DNA of 64,000 bases from Bacteroides congonensis (GTDB lineage: Bacteria > Bacteroidota > Bacteroidia > Bacteroidales > Bacteroidaceae), in NCBI RefSeq assembly GCF_900130125.1, contig NZ_FQXY01000009.1, positions 347,759-411,758 of the forward strand, read 5' to 3'. Position 1 is the first letter of the stretch. Every line of letters starts with the position of its first letter. Shown in pieces: positions 1 to 7,604 of the stretch. The notes under the pieces were generated by a model. That model saw only the letters and a list, made by a program, of their open reading frames with translations, was not told the DNA's origin and ran no database searches. The position numbers and the translations under genes were made by a program.

Positions 1-182
1 TTGATATTAACTTAACTACTTATGTAGCTCGTCACTCGTTTGCGACTGTATTGAAGAAATCAGGAGTAAATATTGCATTAATAAGTGAAGCGCTAGGACA
101 TTCTGATTTAGCAACAACACAAGTATACCTTGATAGTTTCGATAACGAACAGATAGATGATGCAATGAAGAACTTATTATAG
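1..182 (+). CDS. Tyrosine integrase, C-terminal end (partial)
   Basis: The window opens inside a gene read from base 3 to the TAG at 180-182, giving 59 residues. They hold the last catalytic boxes of a tyrosine recombinase: ARHSFAT (His-x-x-x-like box II region), the LGHS box and the catalytic Tyr in TTQVYLD. This is the usual C-terminus of Bacteroidetes phage and conjugative-element integrases. The N-terminal arm-binding and core-binding domains lie outside the window. Its position at the edge of an AT-rich accessory segment suggests it is the integrase of that element, although a separate neighbouring element cannot be excluded. Confidence 0.85.
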   Translation, partial: DINLTTYVARHSFATVLKKSGVNIALISEALGHSDLATTQVYLDSFDNEQIDDAMKNLL

Positions 183-192
183 TACATTCAAT

Positions 193-230
193 TAATCCCA
201 CTTGTAATTATTGCAGGTGGGATTATTCTT
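193..230 (+). terminator. Rho-independent-type terminator after integrase
   Basis: Nine-base arms TAATCCCAC (193-201) and GTGGGATTA (217-225) are followed by TTCTT. The hairpin sits 10 bases past the integrase stop codon. Confidence 0.7.
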
Positions 231-263
231 GTTAACTTTACAGCGCCAACATTATGAAGCGAT

Positions 264-1277
264 ATGAGAGATTACATACTACCAATTCCAGAATTAAAGA
301 AGATAGAACCCATACTCATGGAATACTTTGGCTATAAGCGTGCCATGTTTGAGAATGAACTGTCAGCTACTTACTACCATGAATATCCCAACGGAATCAG
401 TGAAGATGTTTGTAAGAACTACATGACAGACTATTCATTTCTAAATACTATCGCAGTAGATAACGGAGTATTTGATTATAAACGGTATGCTCCCAAACCC
501 ACTTCTACCAGTAAGGCGTTTAATCCAAGTAGCTTCATTATAGATTCAGAACACAATATACTTATCACTCTGCCAAGTGATAATTTATTGGAACGGCTGA
601 TTGATTTATTACAGAAGCATGGTGAAACTGACAACGACGGAGTAATTGGAATAAGTATGCTTGTTGTAGCTGCCATATATGAGAAGTATAAGAATGGTGA
701 ACTTTACACAGAAGTTACCATATCAGAGAACACACTGCCTTATCTGGAACAAGTCCGTCCAGAAATGCTAAAGCTATATGAGTTGCTGAATACCAAGAGA
801 TACTCACCTTCCAAGAAGAAGGAGCTAAGGGTATTCAGTCCTATAACCATTGATAACGGAGTTAAGAAGATTACTCTTGATAACTCTTGCTATTGGCTGA
901 CTGATTTATTGGATAACTACCTTCACATCTATTTAGGAGTAAATAGTTTGGAAGAAGCCCAACAGGAATTGAAGGAAGTATATTCACAGAAGAAGGGTAG
1001 GAAAGCCAATAATGCAGCCCATAATCTAATCATGTACGGTACATTCCACCTGTTACAAAGATATTCCGCATTAAAGACCAAGAGTGAACAGATACGCATG
1101 ACTTTAGGCTACATGGAATTATTATTTGAAACAGGCAGTTTCAATAATGATGAGAACTACACCAATGCAGCAATAGCCTATTTGGTGAAACAAGGCTATA
1201 AACCGCAATGGAAGACCAAACAGACAGAAGACTACAATTTCTCACCCAATAATCAGTCTACAGAACATCTCTGGTAA
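264..1277 (+). CDS. Hypothetical protein, 337 aa
   Basis: I do not recognise this protein. It is soluble, with no signal peptide or membrane segment. The C-terminal half (about residues 215-310) is helical and basic (QKKGRKANNAAHNL), which might suit nucleic-acid or protein contact. Its start ATG lies 81 bases after the integrase stop, past a terminator, and it has its own terminator, so it is probably monocistronic. Lys is mainly AAG and Arg mainly AGA/AGG, as in the other genes of this element. It is likely an accessory gene of the mobile element; function unknown. Confidence 0.75.
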   Translation: MRDYILPIPELKKIEPILMEYFGYKRAMFENELSATYYHEYPNGISEDVCKNYMTDYSFLNTIAVDNGVFDYKRYAPKPTSTSKAFNPSSFIIDSEHNILITLPSDNLLERLIDLLQKHGETDNDGVIGISMLVVAAIYEKYKNGELYTEVTISENTLPYLEQVRPEMLKLYELLNTKRYSPSKKKELRVFSPITIDNGVKKITLDNSCYWLTDLLDNYLHIYLGVNSLEEAQQELKEVYSQKKGRKANNAAHNLIMYGTFHLLQRYSALKTKSEQIRMTLGYMELLFETGSFNNDENYTNAAIAYLVKQGYKPQWKTKQTEDYNFSPNNQSTEHLW

Positions 1278-1301
1278 TTAATAATCCACCAATCCTTACA
1301 G

Positions 1302-1335
1302 ACTACCATGTAATCACGTGGTAGTTATTTTTATG
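1302..1335 (+). terminator. Hairpin terminator
   Basis: ACTACCATG (1302-1310) pairs with CACGTGGTAGT (1315-1325), followed by TATTTTTAT. It closes the upstream 337-aa gene. Confidence 0.65.
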
Positions 1336-1369
1336 TCTTTAAATTAGCTAATTCATTGATATTCTTATA

Positions 1370-1560
1370 TCTAAAGAATGCACACAAAATCGCCTTCTAT
1401 TCTTTATAACACACCTTCCGACTATTCCTCACCTTTGCAATGTCAAACGAGAGCATTGAATAACTGACAAGACAAGTTCCTAAAGAATAGAGCTGAAATC
1501 AGAGCTTATTCTTTATAAGACAGCAGTTAGGATAGCAGTAGTTTTGCACCGCAATCAAAC
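1370..1560 (+). promoter_or_regulatory. Duplicated promoter/operator upstream of the DGQHR gene
   Basis: A diverged direct repeat with a 109-bp period. Each copy starts with TAAAGAAT (1372, 1481) and continues to ATTCTTTATA (1399, 1508), so each unit is itself an inverted repeat. Each is followed at the same offset by a promoter-like TTTGCA (ACCTTTGCA near 1433; TAGTTTTGCA 1539-1548) and then TCAAACG. TAGTTTTG (1539-1546) matches the Bacteroides TAnnTTTG -7 box; the -33 box is weak. It probably drives the gene at 1623. Confidence 0.55.
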
Positions 1561-1622
1561 GTTAAGGGTGCACACTTAACCGGAGGTTGCAATAATTATT
1601 AACCATTTAAAACTTAAAGAAT

Positions 1623-2696
1623 ATGACAGCAGAATTAACCAAAGCAACAGAGAACGTAAACACAGTATCTAACATTAAAACAATAACAACCATGTGCACC
1701 AAAGATTTAAAGAAGCGTCTTGCTAAAGAAGAGAGAGACTTAAAGAGCTTAATCAACAAGAGAATGAATGACACTATCATCAATGCCCAACGGGAAATTA
1801 TAGCCCAATTGCAACAGGAGATTGCACAGGTTGAAAGCAAGAAGCTGGCATCTACCGTAGCTTTGAATGATGATGTAATCACGTTCAGACTGGCTAAGGA
1901 CGGTAAGGAAGTGTCAAAGAAGATAGCTTTGGTTAAGAATAACAGGGTTATCAACTCTAAGAAAGTGGATGAGTTCATCGCCATTATTGACAATGGCAAG
2001 TATGAAGAAGCCTACCCAATCATTGTAGCGGAAGCCAAAGCATTGATAGAAGCAGGATATACTGTAACGGACATCAACGGCAGAGAGTTAAGTGCAGAGG
2101 AAGCAGAAGGCTACTATGTGATTCTGGACGGACAGCACAGAGGTACTGCATTTGCCAAGTTAAACGCAATCAAGGGCGGCATAGTCATTCCTAATGTATT
2201 TGTCAAAGAAGTTAAGAATATAGGAGAATATCTGGTAAACATCAACACTGTTGGTAACTGGGACAAGAAAGACAGACTGACAGTAGCCGCTCTGACATCA
2301 GAAGAAGCATTGTTCAAGAATATGGCAGAACTTATCAAAGAGGGATTCAATCCTACAACGGCAGGTTTGGTTTATACAAGGAAGAGCATATCAGAGAAAG
2401 CTCTTGACAAGGTATTGAAGGGTGAAGAGTACAAGCTGCCTAAAGGTACGACAATTGAAATTGAGAGGGGAAATAAATTCATTACACTTTGTAAAGCCGC
2501 CCACCTCACAGTCTCCTTCCTCACAAAGCGATACTTCATTAAAGGCTTTAACAGTTACGCTAAGATAAATGGTGAGGAGCAGGCATTTGAAGCATTGGAT
2601 AAATTGAAGGCTCTGAATCTGAATGAAGAGAGACTGAAACAGGTCAAAGAAGAGGATGACTTCCAAGTAATGCTTAAAGAAGCACTGGAAGCCTAA
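1623..2696 (+). CDS. ParB-fold DGQHR-type protein, 357 aa
   Basis: The motif DGQHRG (residues 169-174) inside YYVILDGQHRG is the signature of the ParB/sulfiredoxin-like fold found in ParB-related and DndB/DGQHR proteins. A coiled, Lys-rich N-terminal region (about 20-75) precedes it and a helical region follows. No HTH of classical ParB is evident, and no ParA gene is adjacent. The family binds nucleotide and often DNA; the role here could be partition, transcription control or host interaction in the element. The ATG at 1623 follows a 60-base AT-rich leader. The duplicated upstream operator suggests tight or autogenous regulation. Confidence 0.7.
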   Translation: MTAELTKATENVNTVSNIKTITTMCTKDLKKRLAKEERDLKSLINKRMNDTIINAQREIIAQLQQEIAQVESKKLASTVALNDDVITFRLAKDGKEVSKKIALVKNNRVINSKKVDEFIAIIDNGKYEEAYPIIVAEAKALIEAGYTVTDINGRELSAEEAEGYYVILDGQHRGTAFAKLNAIKGGIVIPNVFVKEVKNIGEYLVNINTVGNWDKKDRLTVAALTSEEALFKNMAELIKEGFNPTTAGLVYTRKSISEKALDKVLKGEEYKLPKGTTIEIERGNKFITLCKAAHLTVSFLTKRYFIKGFNSYAKINGEEQAFEALDKLKALNLNEERLKQVKEEDDFQVMLKEALEA

Positions 2697-2708
2697 CTCC
2701 AATCAAAC

Positions 2709-2738
2709 AGAGAGCCTATGTGACAGGTAGGCTCTACC
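2709..2738. terminator. Inverted repeat between element genes
   Basis: AGAGCCTA (2711-2718) and TAGGCTCT (2728-2735) form an 8-bp stem just after the stop codon at 2696. No U-run follows, so it may be a weak terminator or an mRNA-stabilising stem. Confidence 0.45.
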
Positions 2739-2773
2739 AATAACAAATTATTAATATTAAATACAATAAAGAT

Positions 2774-3403
2774 ATGAAGACAAGATTTTTAGCTTCGTGC
2801 AGAAGCAATGCTACAATCAACTACTCAATGACTAACTTGTTCAAGCCTGCCTATCTTTACAGGTTTTACTGTTTATCATTATGTAGAGATGATTGGTACA
2901 ATGTTAGAATTACATTGGATGAACTAAAGAGTTTGACTGGCGACAAGTCTGTAAATGGATTCAATAATAAATTCAGAGAGTTCTTAGATATTAAACCGTA
3001 CTATGCAAATAATGGATTTGCATACAAGAGTAAACGTAATGTGTATCATATCCCACCTATGGAACTTAAATGTATAACATTATCCAGAGAATTTGTTAAC
3101 GTAGAATTGAGTGTTGAGGCTAAGGGTTTATTTATCCAACTTATATTACTATCCAAATATGGCAATATAGAACTTACTAAAGCTAATATAATCAAGACTT
3201 TAAGAATGGATAGAAAGACTTATGACAAGTACATCAGTGAATTGCTTAGCAAGCTCGTTTCTTATAATGGAAACAAATTAGTTCTCCACACTGACGGAAT
3301 TTTACTTGAGAATGACTTTAAAGGGCAGAAGAAGTCAAGTGCAAGAGAACGGGGATGCTGTGAACTACCCAATATAACTCTGAACTCCAGTAAAGACGAA
3401 TAG
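2774..3403 (+). CDS. Putative winged-helix DNA-binding protein, 209 aa
   Basis: There is no clear family assignment. Two helical blocks look like winged-helix units: residues about 45-70 (ITLDELKSLTGDKSVNGFNNKFREFL) and about 120-165 (AKGLFIQLILLSKYGNIELTKANI followed by LRMDRKTYDKYISELL). Tandem winged helices are typical of Rep_3/RepB-type replication initiators, so an initiator role in the element is possible, but this is inference from pattern only. The gene is followed by AT-rich direct repeats (3420-3621), which would also fit an origin-like layout. Lys AAG and Arg AGA usage matches the element. Confidence 0.5.
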   Translation: MKTRFLASCRSNATINYSMTNLFKPAYLYRFYCLSLCRDDWYNVRITLDELKSLTGDKSVNGFNNKFREFLDIKPYYANNGFAYKSKRNVYHIPPMELKCITLSREFVNVELSVEAKGLFIQLILLSKYGNIELTKANIIKTLRMDRKTYDKYISELLSKLVSYNGNKLVLHTDGILLENDFKGQKKSSARERGCCELPNITLNSSKDE

Positions 3404-3419
3404 AGGGGATAAATAGTGC

Positions 3420-3621
3420 TATATTATATAATTAATAAGGCACATAATTTCCCCATTATCAGACAGCCAGTATATTAATAGACATTTCTACTGATTATTT
3501 ATTGGCGGAAGGTAGCCATACTGATATTATATGCACATAATACGCTTCTGAAGTCTGATTAATGGGAAACAGGGGAAAATACATCTTATATTATATAATT
3601 AATAATGAGATGAATTTCCCC
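3420..3621. repeat. Direct-repeat, AT-rich intergenic segment
   Basis: A 35-bp unit occurs at 3420-3454 and 3587-3621. Both start with TATATTATATAATTAATAA and end in ATTTCCCC, with a few differences between. A second pair of related stretches lies at 3536-3563 (CTTCTGAAGTCTGATTAAT) and about 3648-3667 (CTTATGAAGTCAAATTAAT). The segment therefore looks like a diverged tandem duplication of roughly 110-170 bp. No coding signal is visible. Candidates are an origin/iteron region or intergenic regulatory repeats. Confidence 0.6.
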
Positions 3622-3695
3622 ACCACCTATGGTATATGAACGTTATATGCTTATGAAGTCAAATTAATAATGATAGAGACAGCATTTGATAAGAA

Positions 3696-3718
3696 TACTA
3701 CCTTTTAATGAGATTTAT
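3696..3718 (+). repeat. 23-bp dispersed repeat, copy 1
   Basis: TACTACCTTTTAATGAG followed by ATTTAT is identical to 4455-4477. A related copy (TACTACCTTTTATTGCAG) lies at 8915-8932. All are intergenic and followed by an AT tract, and copies 1 and 3 then carry a G- or C-run. The two perfect copies bracket the kinase-domain gene. Confidence 0.7.
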
Positions 3719-3761
3719 ATTATAAGGTTGGGGATTTTATCCCTCTACACATATATCTAAA

Positions 3762-4352
3762 TTACTTCTTTAGTCTGATTTGAGTATCAATAAAATACAA
3801 GTCCTTGTCAATACCGTACAGCACATTGTTGGGAACAGCATCAAACACTTCATATTGGTCGTTATGGAACTCGTCTATATAATCCATTTCAAAGCCAAGC
3901 GCTTCCATGTATTCAACAATTTCATCTTCTGTTGCTTCCCGTTCTGCCAATATGTAAGGTTGTGTGAGAACTGCACTGAACTCTTGGCGGCTGTTATAAG
4001 AGAAGCCAATCATCTGATAGGGTACATTACTAAAGAACTTATTGTGTGCGTTAATGCGAATGAAGAAGTTCTCCAAATCATCTCCTGCATACTCAAAGTT
4101 GTTCAGTTTGATAACAGACGATTTACCGTCATGGAACACTTCATTCTCACCGCCCTTATCCATGTAGGTTATATTGAGGGGTGACAAGTCAATCCATAAG
4201 TTGTTGGCGTTGGCAAATTCTATCAGTTCTTTAATTTGCCTTCCCTTATAGCTCTCTGTTGGTTCAACTTCTCCTGTTGCTTCCTTACTTCTTCCGGTGA
4301 TACAGGCTGCTTGCTCCAAGAGATTATTGATTGGCGGGTACGCTCTATCCAT
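3762..4352 (-). CDS. Polyvalent-protein kinase domain protein (N-terminus frameshifted)
   Basis: From about residue 38 onward the translation looks like the small Ser/Thr/Tyr kinase-like domain seen in polyvalent proteins of Bacteroidetes mobile elements: RQIKELIEFANANNLWIDLSP, a glycine-poor start, GENEVFHDG-SSVIKLNN and a terminal YFIDTQIRL. It lacks the full classical kinase motif set. The first ~37 residues of this frame (from the ATG at 4352) look like shadow sequence, while a more natural N-terminus is encoded in another frame (4223-4381). The junction lies near 4235-4250. The gene may therefore be broken, frameshifted in expression, or carry a sequence error. Such proteins are carried by plasmids and phages; the substrate is unknown. 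Confidence 0.6.
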   Translation of the reverse strand: MDRAYPPINNLLEQAACITGRSKEATGEVEPTESYKGRQIKELIEFANANNLWIDLSPLNITYMDKGGENEVFHDGKSSVIKLNNFEYAGDDLENFFIRINAHNKFFSNVPYQMIGFSYNSRQEFSAVLTQPYILAEREATEDEIVEYMEALGFEMDYIDEFHNDQYEVFDAVPNNVLYGIDKDLYFIDTQIRLKK

Positions 4353-4381
4353 TGCTTGTGAAATTCATTTATATATTCCAT
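4223..4381 (-). other. Out-of-frame N-terminal segment of the kinase-domain gene
   Basis: ATG at 4381 opens a 52-codon frame ending in TGA at 4223-4225. It reads MEYINEFHKQWIERTRQS, then SWSKQPVSPEEVRKQQEKLN, then QQRAIREGK. This looks like a real helical N-terminus, and a -1 (or +2) shift near AAGGGAAGGCAAATT (4235-4250 on this strand) would join it to the kinase frame. No perfect X-XXY-YYZ slippery heptamer is present there, so a frameshift mutation seems likelier than programmed frameshifting. Confidence 0.5.
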
Positions 4382-4876
4382 AATTCATATAATTATGAGT
4401 TTATGCAAATGTAGCCAATCTATTTGAATCTGACAATATAAAGATGTATTAGTGTACTACCTTTTAATGAGATTTATTTATATTATATGCCCAAACCCAA
4501 ATTTGGTAGTATCTAAAATCATACCCCCGCCCTTTAGATTTAGGTCGTGTTTCTATTTAGACTTTACGCAGTGATAGAGTGAAATATTTGATTTGTCAGT
4601 AAGCGTATAAGTACATATATATCATACACAAGCCGCTCATGTTACGCCTAACACCCCATACCGAATCATTAGGAGAAATGAAAGGATAACATGAATCGCT
4701 ATTCAGCCCACAAACGCTTTGAATTTCTGAAATATGCGGACTTATCAACGATTTGTATATGTCTACATATAAAGATGCACAAAGATAAGTGAATGAATAG
4801 TACTTCATGTTAAGCCCTCATTTTGTCCTCAAATGCAGTATTTACTAATCATATTAACTTAATAATTTATCAGATT
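4382..4876. other. Intergenic stretch with repeat copy 2 and small palindromes
   Basis: It holds the second perfect copy of the 23-bp repeat (4455-4477), an inverted pair ATCTAAA (4511-4517)/TTTAGAT (4533-4539), and CCAAATTTGG near 4498-4507. A 33-codon frame from ATG 4691 is open but unconvincing. No promoter with a good -33/-7 pair was found. Confidence 0.4.
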
Positions 4877-5893
4877 ATGGAATCAACATTACAGATTATG
4901 CCAGTGCAGAGAATTAGTAGAAACTTTGGTGAATATGCAGAAGAAGCGGTAATAATTGAAGAGCCTGTTATTAAGCAGAAACGCCCGTTATTTATTGAAG
5001 CCAATACGATTGAAGCCAGTTTGGAACATCTAAGGAATGATTGCATTATCCCTGTATTTGCCAAAGATAACGAAGCTACATTATCTCATGTGGCTTTTAT
5101 CGAAGCGGTACAGGATGCAACCAATACACTCTTTAGCGGTGAACAAATTGAATCGCCAGATATTCGTATTTCTCATGTAATCAAAGGCAGGATTCCCGAA
5201 GCAATTCATAAGCCCGCCAATCAGTTATTAGAGAGTGACAAGACTATCTACTACGAGAGGTGCGCTTTTGTTATTGAAGTTCCTACTATCTATGAGACAG
5301 TACATGGTAACAGGCTAACACTTGCTATTGGCGGTGTCAGAGCTTATAACCATACCAATCTTTATTCAAAGAAAGGTGCGGAACGCTTTAAAGTGTTTAT
5401 TGGCTTTACTTGTAAGGTTTGCACAAATCTATGTGTATCTACAGACGGTTATCTTAGTTGCTTGGAAGTTACCAATACAAGGGATTTATATCAAGCGGTA
5501 TTGGAGATGTTCCACAAATACGATGCAGCCAAGCACATACATTTGATGCAGTCTTTAGGCAATACCAGTATGACAGAGCATCAGTTCTGCCAACTATTAG
5601 GCAGAATGAGACTTTATCAGTCATTACCGCAAGGCTATCAAAAGGATATACCAAGAATGCTACTTACTGATACACAGGTTAACAATGTGGCTAAAGCGTA
5701 TATCAATGACGAGAACTTTGGCAGCTTGGGAAATGACTTGTCCATGTGGAAGTTCTACAACTTACTCACAGGTGCAAATAAGAGTAGCTATATAGATTCA
5801 TTCTTGGATAGAGCCTATAATGCTACAGAACTTGCAACGGGTATATGTTCCGCTTTACACGGTGATGACAAATACCAATGGTTTCTTAGTTAG
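4877..5893 (+). CDS. DUF3871 family protein, 338 aa
   Basis: The body of the protein (SHVIKGRIPEAIHKPA, KTIYYERCAFVIEVPTI, LTLAIGGVRAYNHTNLYSKK, FKVFIGFTCKVCTNLCVSTDG) matches my recollection of the Bacteroidetes DUF3871 family, which is confined to mobile elements and prophage-like regions. The function is not known. The protein is soluble and ends in WFLS. I chose the ATG at 4877 because the upstream in-frame TTG at 4823 adds an unconvincing segment. It is followed by a hairpin and a small membrane-protein gene. Cysteine-rich IGFTCKVCTNLCVS (about residues 175-190) might bind metal; this is inference. Confidence 0.7.
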   Translation: MESTLQIMPVQRISRNFGEYAEEAVIIEEPVIKQKRPLFIEANTIEASLEHLRNDCIIPVFAKDNEATLSHVAFIEAVQDATNTLFSGEQIESPDIRISHVIKGRIPEAIHKPANQLLESDKTIYYERCAFVIEVPTIYETVHGNRLTLAIGGVRAYNHTNLYSKKGAERFKVFIGFTCKVCTNLCVSTDGYLSCLEVTNTRDLYQAVLEMFHKYDAAKHIHLMQSLGNTSMTEHQFCQLLGRMRLYQSLPQGYQKDIPRMLLTDTQVNNVAKAYINDENFGSLGNDLSMWKFYNLLTGANKSSYIDSFLDRAYNATELATGICSALHGDDKYQWFLS

Positions 5894-5914
5894 TGGTATT
5901 ATACAGTATTTAAT

Positions 5915-5950
5915 AGGGGACATCCATATAATAAGGGTGTCCCTTAATTT
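5915..5950 (+). terminator. Hairpin terminator after DUF3871 gene
   Basis: AGGGGACA (5915-5922) pairs with TGTCCCTT (5938-5945, one G-U), followed by AATTTATT. Confidence 0.6.
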
Positions 5951-5980
5951 ATTCATTACTTAATTAATAATTAAAGATTT

Positions 5981-6109
5981 ATGTTAGTAGCATTATTCGC
6001 TGTTATATTTTGGACTATTATGTTCTTTATTGCATGTGCAGTTTCACCTATTGTATTCTTCTTCATGATTATTTGGACTATATATCAATATTTCAAATTA
6101 TTATGTTGA
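5981..6109 (+). CDS. Small membrane protein, 42 aa
   Basis: An ATG-to-TGA frame encodes a 42-residue, almost wholly hydrophobic peptide (LVALFAVIFWTIMFFIAC, then VSPIVFFFMIIWTIYQYF). It reads as two membrane helices separated by AVSP. It sits between hairpins on both sides, and A-rich leader AATTAATAATTAAAGATTT precedes the ATG. Small two-helix proteins in mobile elements can be holin-like, toxin-like or entry-exclusion proteins, but nothing here decides between these. The frame is too long and too hydrophobic to be dismissed, but there is no homology evidence. Confidence 0.5.
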   Translation: MLVALFAVIFWTIMFFIACAVSPIVFFFMIIWTIYQYFKLLC

Positions 6110-6111
6110 GG

Positions 6112-6160
6112 TAGTACATGAAGTACTAATAAGGGTATCTATATACTATTATATAGGTAC
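6112..6160 (+). terminator. Two hairpins after the small membrane ORF
   Basis: TAGTAC-ATGAA-GTACTA (6112-6128) is followed by an imperfect stem from AAGGGTATCTATATA to TATATAGGTACTCTT (about 6130-6163). It probably ends transcription of the 42-aa frame. Confidence 0.5.
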
Positions 6161-6195
6161 TCTTGCTATTTATAAACCTCTTAAATATTATAAAT

Positions 6196-6468
6196 ATGGT
6201 AATAGAAGGCAGTCGCGAATACAAGGCAGCGCAAGAACTTGAAAGAGCCTTGAACGATTATAGTTGGAATCCCCAAAGGTTTGCAGAGAGTACAAGGTGT
6301 TATCACCGTACACTACAGCAGGAATTAATAAAGACCATTGTGGAGATTATTCGCATGGTTGGTAGTAAGGACTATGGTACAGACCTTAGGAATCAGGCAT
6401 CACACGAACTTTGTCAACGGATAGTTGATAGTGGCGTGTTGGATGAAGCTCACCTACCTTTTATATAG
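6196..6468 (+). CDS. Conserved hypothetical protein of Bacteroides mobile elements, 90 aa
   Basis: The small soluble protein starts MVIEGSREYKAAQELERALN and contains DYSWNPQRFAESTRCYHRTLQQELIK, DLRNQASHELCQRIV and a terminal LPFI. I recall close relatives with the same REYKAAQELERAL...SWNP.RFAE...HRTLQQ pattern scattered across Bacteroidales accessory regions, with no known function. It is predicted to be all-helical. I chose ATG 6196 over the in-frame TTG at 6163. A hairpin terminator follows directly, so it is probably a single-gene transcript. Confidence 0.65.
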   Translation: MVIEGSREYKAAQELERALNDYSWNPQRFAESTRCYHRTLQQELIKTIVEIIRMVGSKDYGTDLRNQASHELCQRIVDSGVLDEAHLPFI

Positions 6469-6476
6469 GTTGAATG

Positions 6477-6515
6477 AAGTAAGGACATTATTTACTTAGT
6501 GTCCTTGCTTTATAA
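6477..6515 (+). terminator. Hairpin terminator
   Basis: AAGTAAGGACA (6477-6487) pairs with TGTCCTTGCTT (6500-6510), followed by TATAAT. A second small stem, ATTCACT/AGTGAAT, follows at about 6517-6540. Confidence 0.6.
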
Positions 6516-6622
6516 TATTCACTTCTTCTATTAGTGAATGTTTAGCTAATAATCAGCAAGTTAGATATTCCAGTTTAAAATTAATATTCACTTATATTAG
6601 TTTCACTATAAATCAGAACGTT

Positions 6623-7210
6623 ATGTCACTTAAATATTCAAGTACAACAGCAGATTATCTGCAATGGAGCGAAGCAATGAACTTAATAAGAAAATTGGCA
6701 AGGGATAGTAATTATAAGATGTCACTTCTTATTGCTTTAGGTTGCTTCACAGGTTTAAGAATTTCTGATATTCTTGCTTTGAGGTGGAATCAGATATTAG
6801 ATGCAGAAGAGTTTACCATTACAGAGATTAAAACAGGGAAGCAAAGGACAATTAGGATTAATATGCAGCTACAGCACCATATCAGAGATTGTTATGAGCA
6901 TATAAATCCAGTTGGCATAAATGCGCCTGTATTGATAAGTCAGAAGGGGACAGTCTACACAGTTCAAAGAATTAATGTCATGTTGAAGGAGATTAAGAAG
7001 AAGTACAGGTTGCATATAGGCAATTTCAGTTGCCATTCTCTTAGGAAGACCTTTGGCAGACAGGTCTATAATATGAACAGTGATAATTCAGAGCTTGCAC
7101 TTGTCAAGCTCATGGAGCTATTCAATCATTCCAGTGTGTCAATTACTAAGAGATACTTGGGATTAAGGCAAGAGGAATTACTTAATACTTATGATTGTCT
7201 TAGCTTCTAA
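6623..7210 (+). CDS. Tyrosine recombinase, catalytic domain only, 195 aa
   Basis: The protein contains the catalytic set of tyrosine recombinases: Arg I in CFTGLRISD, Lys in TGKQRT, His-x-x-Arg in HSLRKTFGR, the His/Trp-box position in FNHSSVSITKRY and the nucleophilic Tyr in KRYLG. At 195 residues it has no arm-binding domain and only a short N-terminal part, so it resembles the small Bacteroides recombinases that invert promoters or mobilise compact elements. It sits next to an inverted repeat (7217-7275) that might be a target. Whether it serves this element's excision or a local inversion is unknown. Confidence 0.85.
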   Translation: MSLKYSSTTADYLQWSEAMNLIRKLARDSNYKMSLLIALGCFTGLRISDILALRWNQILDAEEFTITEIKTGKQRTIRINMQLQHHIRDCYEHINPVGINAPVLISQKGTVYTVQRINVMLKEIKKKYRLHIGNFSCHSLRKTFGRQVYNMNSDNSELALVKLMELFNHSSVSITKRYLGLRQEELLNTYDCLSF

Positions 7211-7216
7211 AATTGT

Positions 7217-7275
7217 GTTGGTATGGAAGTTCAGAATTTCTACTTATATGGGGATTTGGCAAGTTTCATACCAAC
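7217..7275. repeat. Inverted repeat beside the recombinase gene
   Basis: Perfect 9-base arms GTTGGTATG (7217-7225) and CATACCAAC (7267-7275) are 41 bases apart, starting six bases after the recombinase stop. The loop is long for a terminator, so a recombinase recognition pair or regulatory site is possible. Confidence 0.5.
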
Positions 7276-7325
7276 CTTGAATTATTGAGTAGAGACAGCT
7301 CTCAACATTTAATAAACAATAGTTC

Positions 7326-7355
7326 TTGCAAATTAAACAGCTTTTAGTAACTTTG
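7326..7355 (+). promoter_or_regulatory. Bacteroides-type promoter for the structured RNA/lipoprotein transcript
   Basis: TTG (7326-7328), a 19-base spacer and TAACTTTG (7348-7355) match the sigma-ABfr consensus closely. The predicted start is about 7360, directly before the first hairpin of the structured region. Confidence 0.75.
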
Positions 7356-7361
7356 TAGCAA

Positions 7362-7604
7362 TTTCAGACTTCTATGGAGATAGTTCTGAAAGGACATAGT
7401 TAACGAAGAGCGTTTGATATATTATCCTATCATGAAATCTGGACAATTTCAACTACTTAGGATAATAGGCAAGAACGCTCACGTCAGTGTTATATATTCA
7501 TCTTAAGGGATGAACTATATATTCTTCTGGCGTGGGCTATTGTTTATTATTAAGTAGTGGGCAGTCCAGAGCCTCATGATAGTAATATTCAATAGTTCCC
7601 ACGC
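7362..7604 (+). ncRNA. Structured RNA segment (leader or small RNA) with alternative helices
   Basis: Downstream of a strong promoter the sequence can form, in order: H1 TTTCAGA (7362-7368)/TCTGAAA (7385-7391); H2 GAGCGTT + ATTATCCT (7408-7414, 7421-7428)/AGGATAAT + AACGCTC (7459-7466, 7474-7480); H3 CACGTCAG (7480-7487)/CTGGCGTG (7527-7534) with inner ATATATTCATC/GATGAA-TATAT; and H4 GCGTGGGCTATTG (7530-7542)/CAATAG-tt-CCCACGC (7590-7604). H3 and H4 share 7530-7534 and exclude each other. H4 ends 60 bases before the first lipoprotein ATG. It could be a regulatory 5' leader, or an independent RNA such as a 6S-like species. I recognise no Rfam family with certainty. Confidence 0.6.

Noticed and set aside
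4691..4792. 33-codon frame MNRYSAHKRFEFLKYADL...
   Set aside because: It is short, with no clear ribosome-binding or promoter context and an odd Cys/His-rich end; kept only as a note in the intergenic entry.
4596..4808. 70-codon minus-strand frame in the element
   Set aside because: Composition is irregular (Tyr/Cys/Ser-rich), there is no start context, and it lies between other signals; probably a chance frame.
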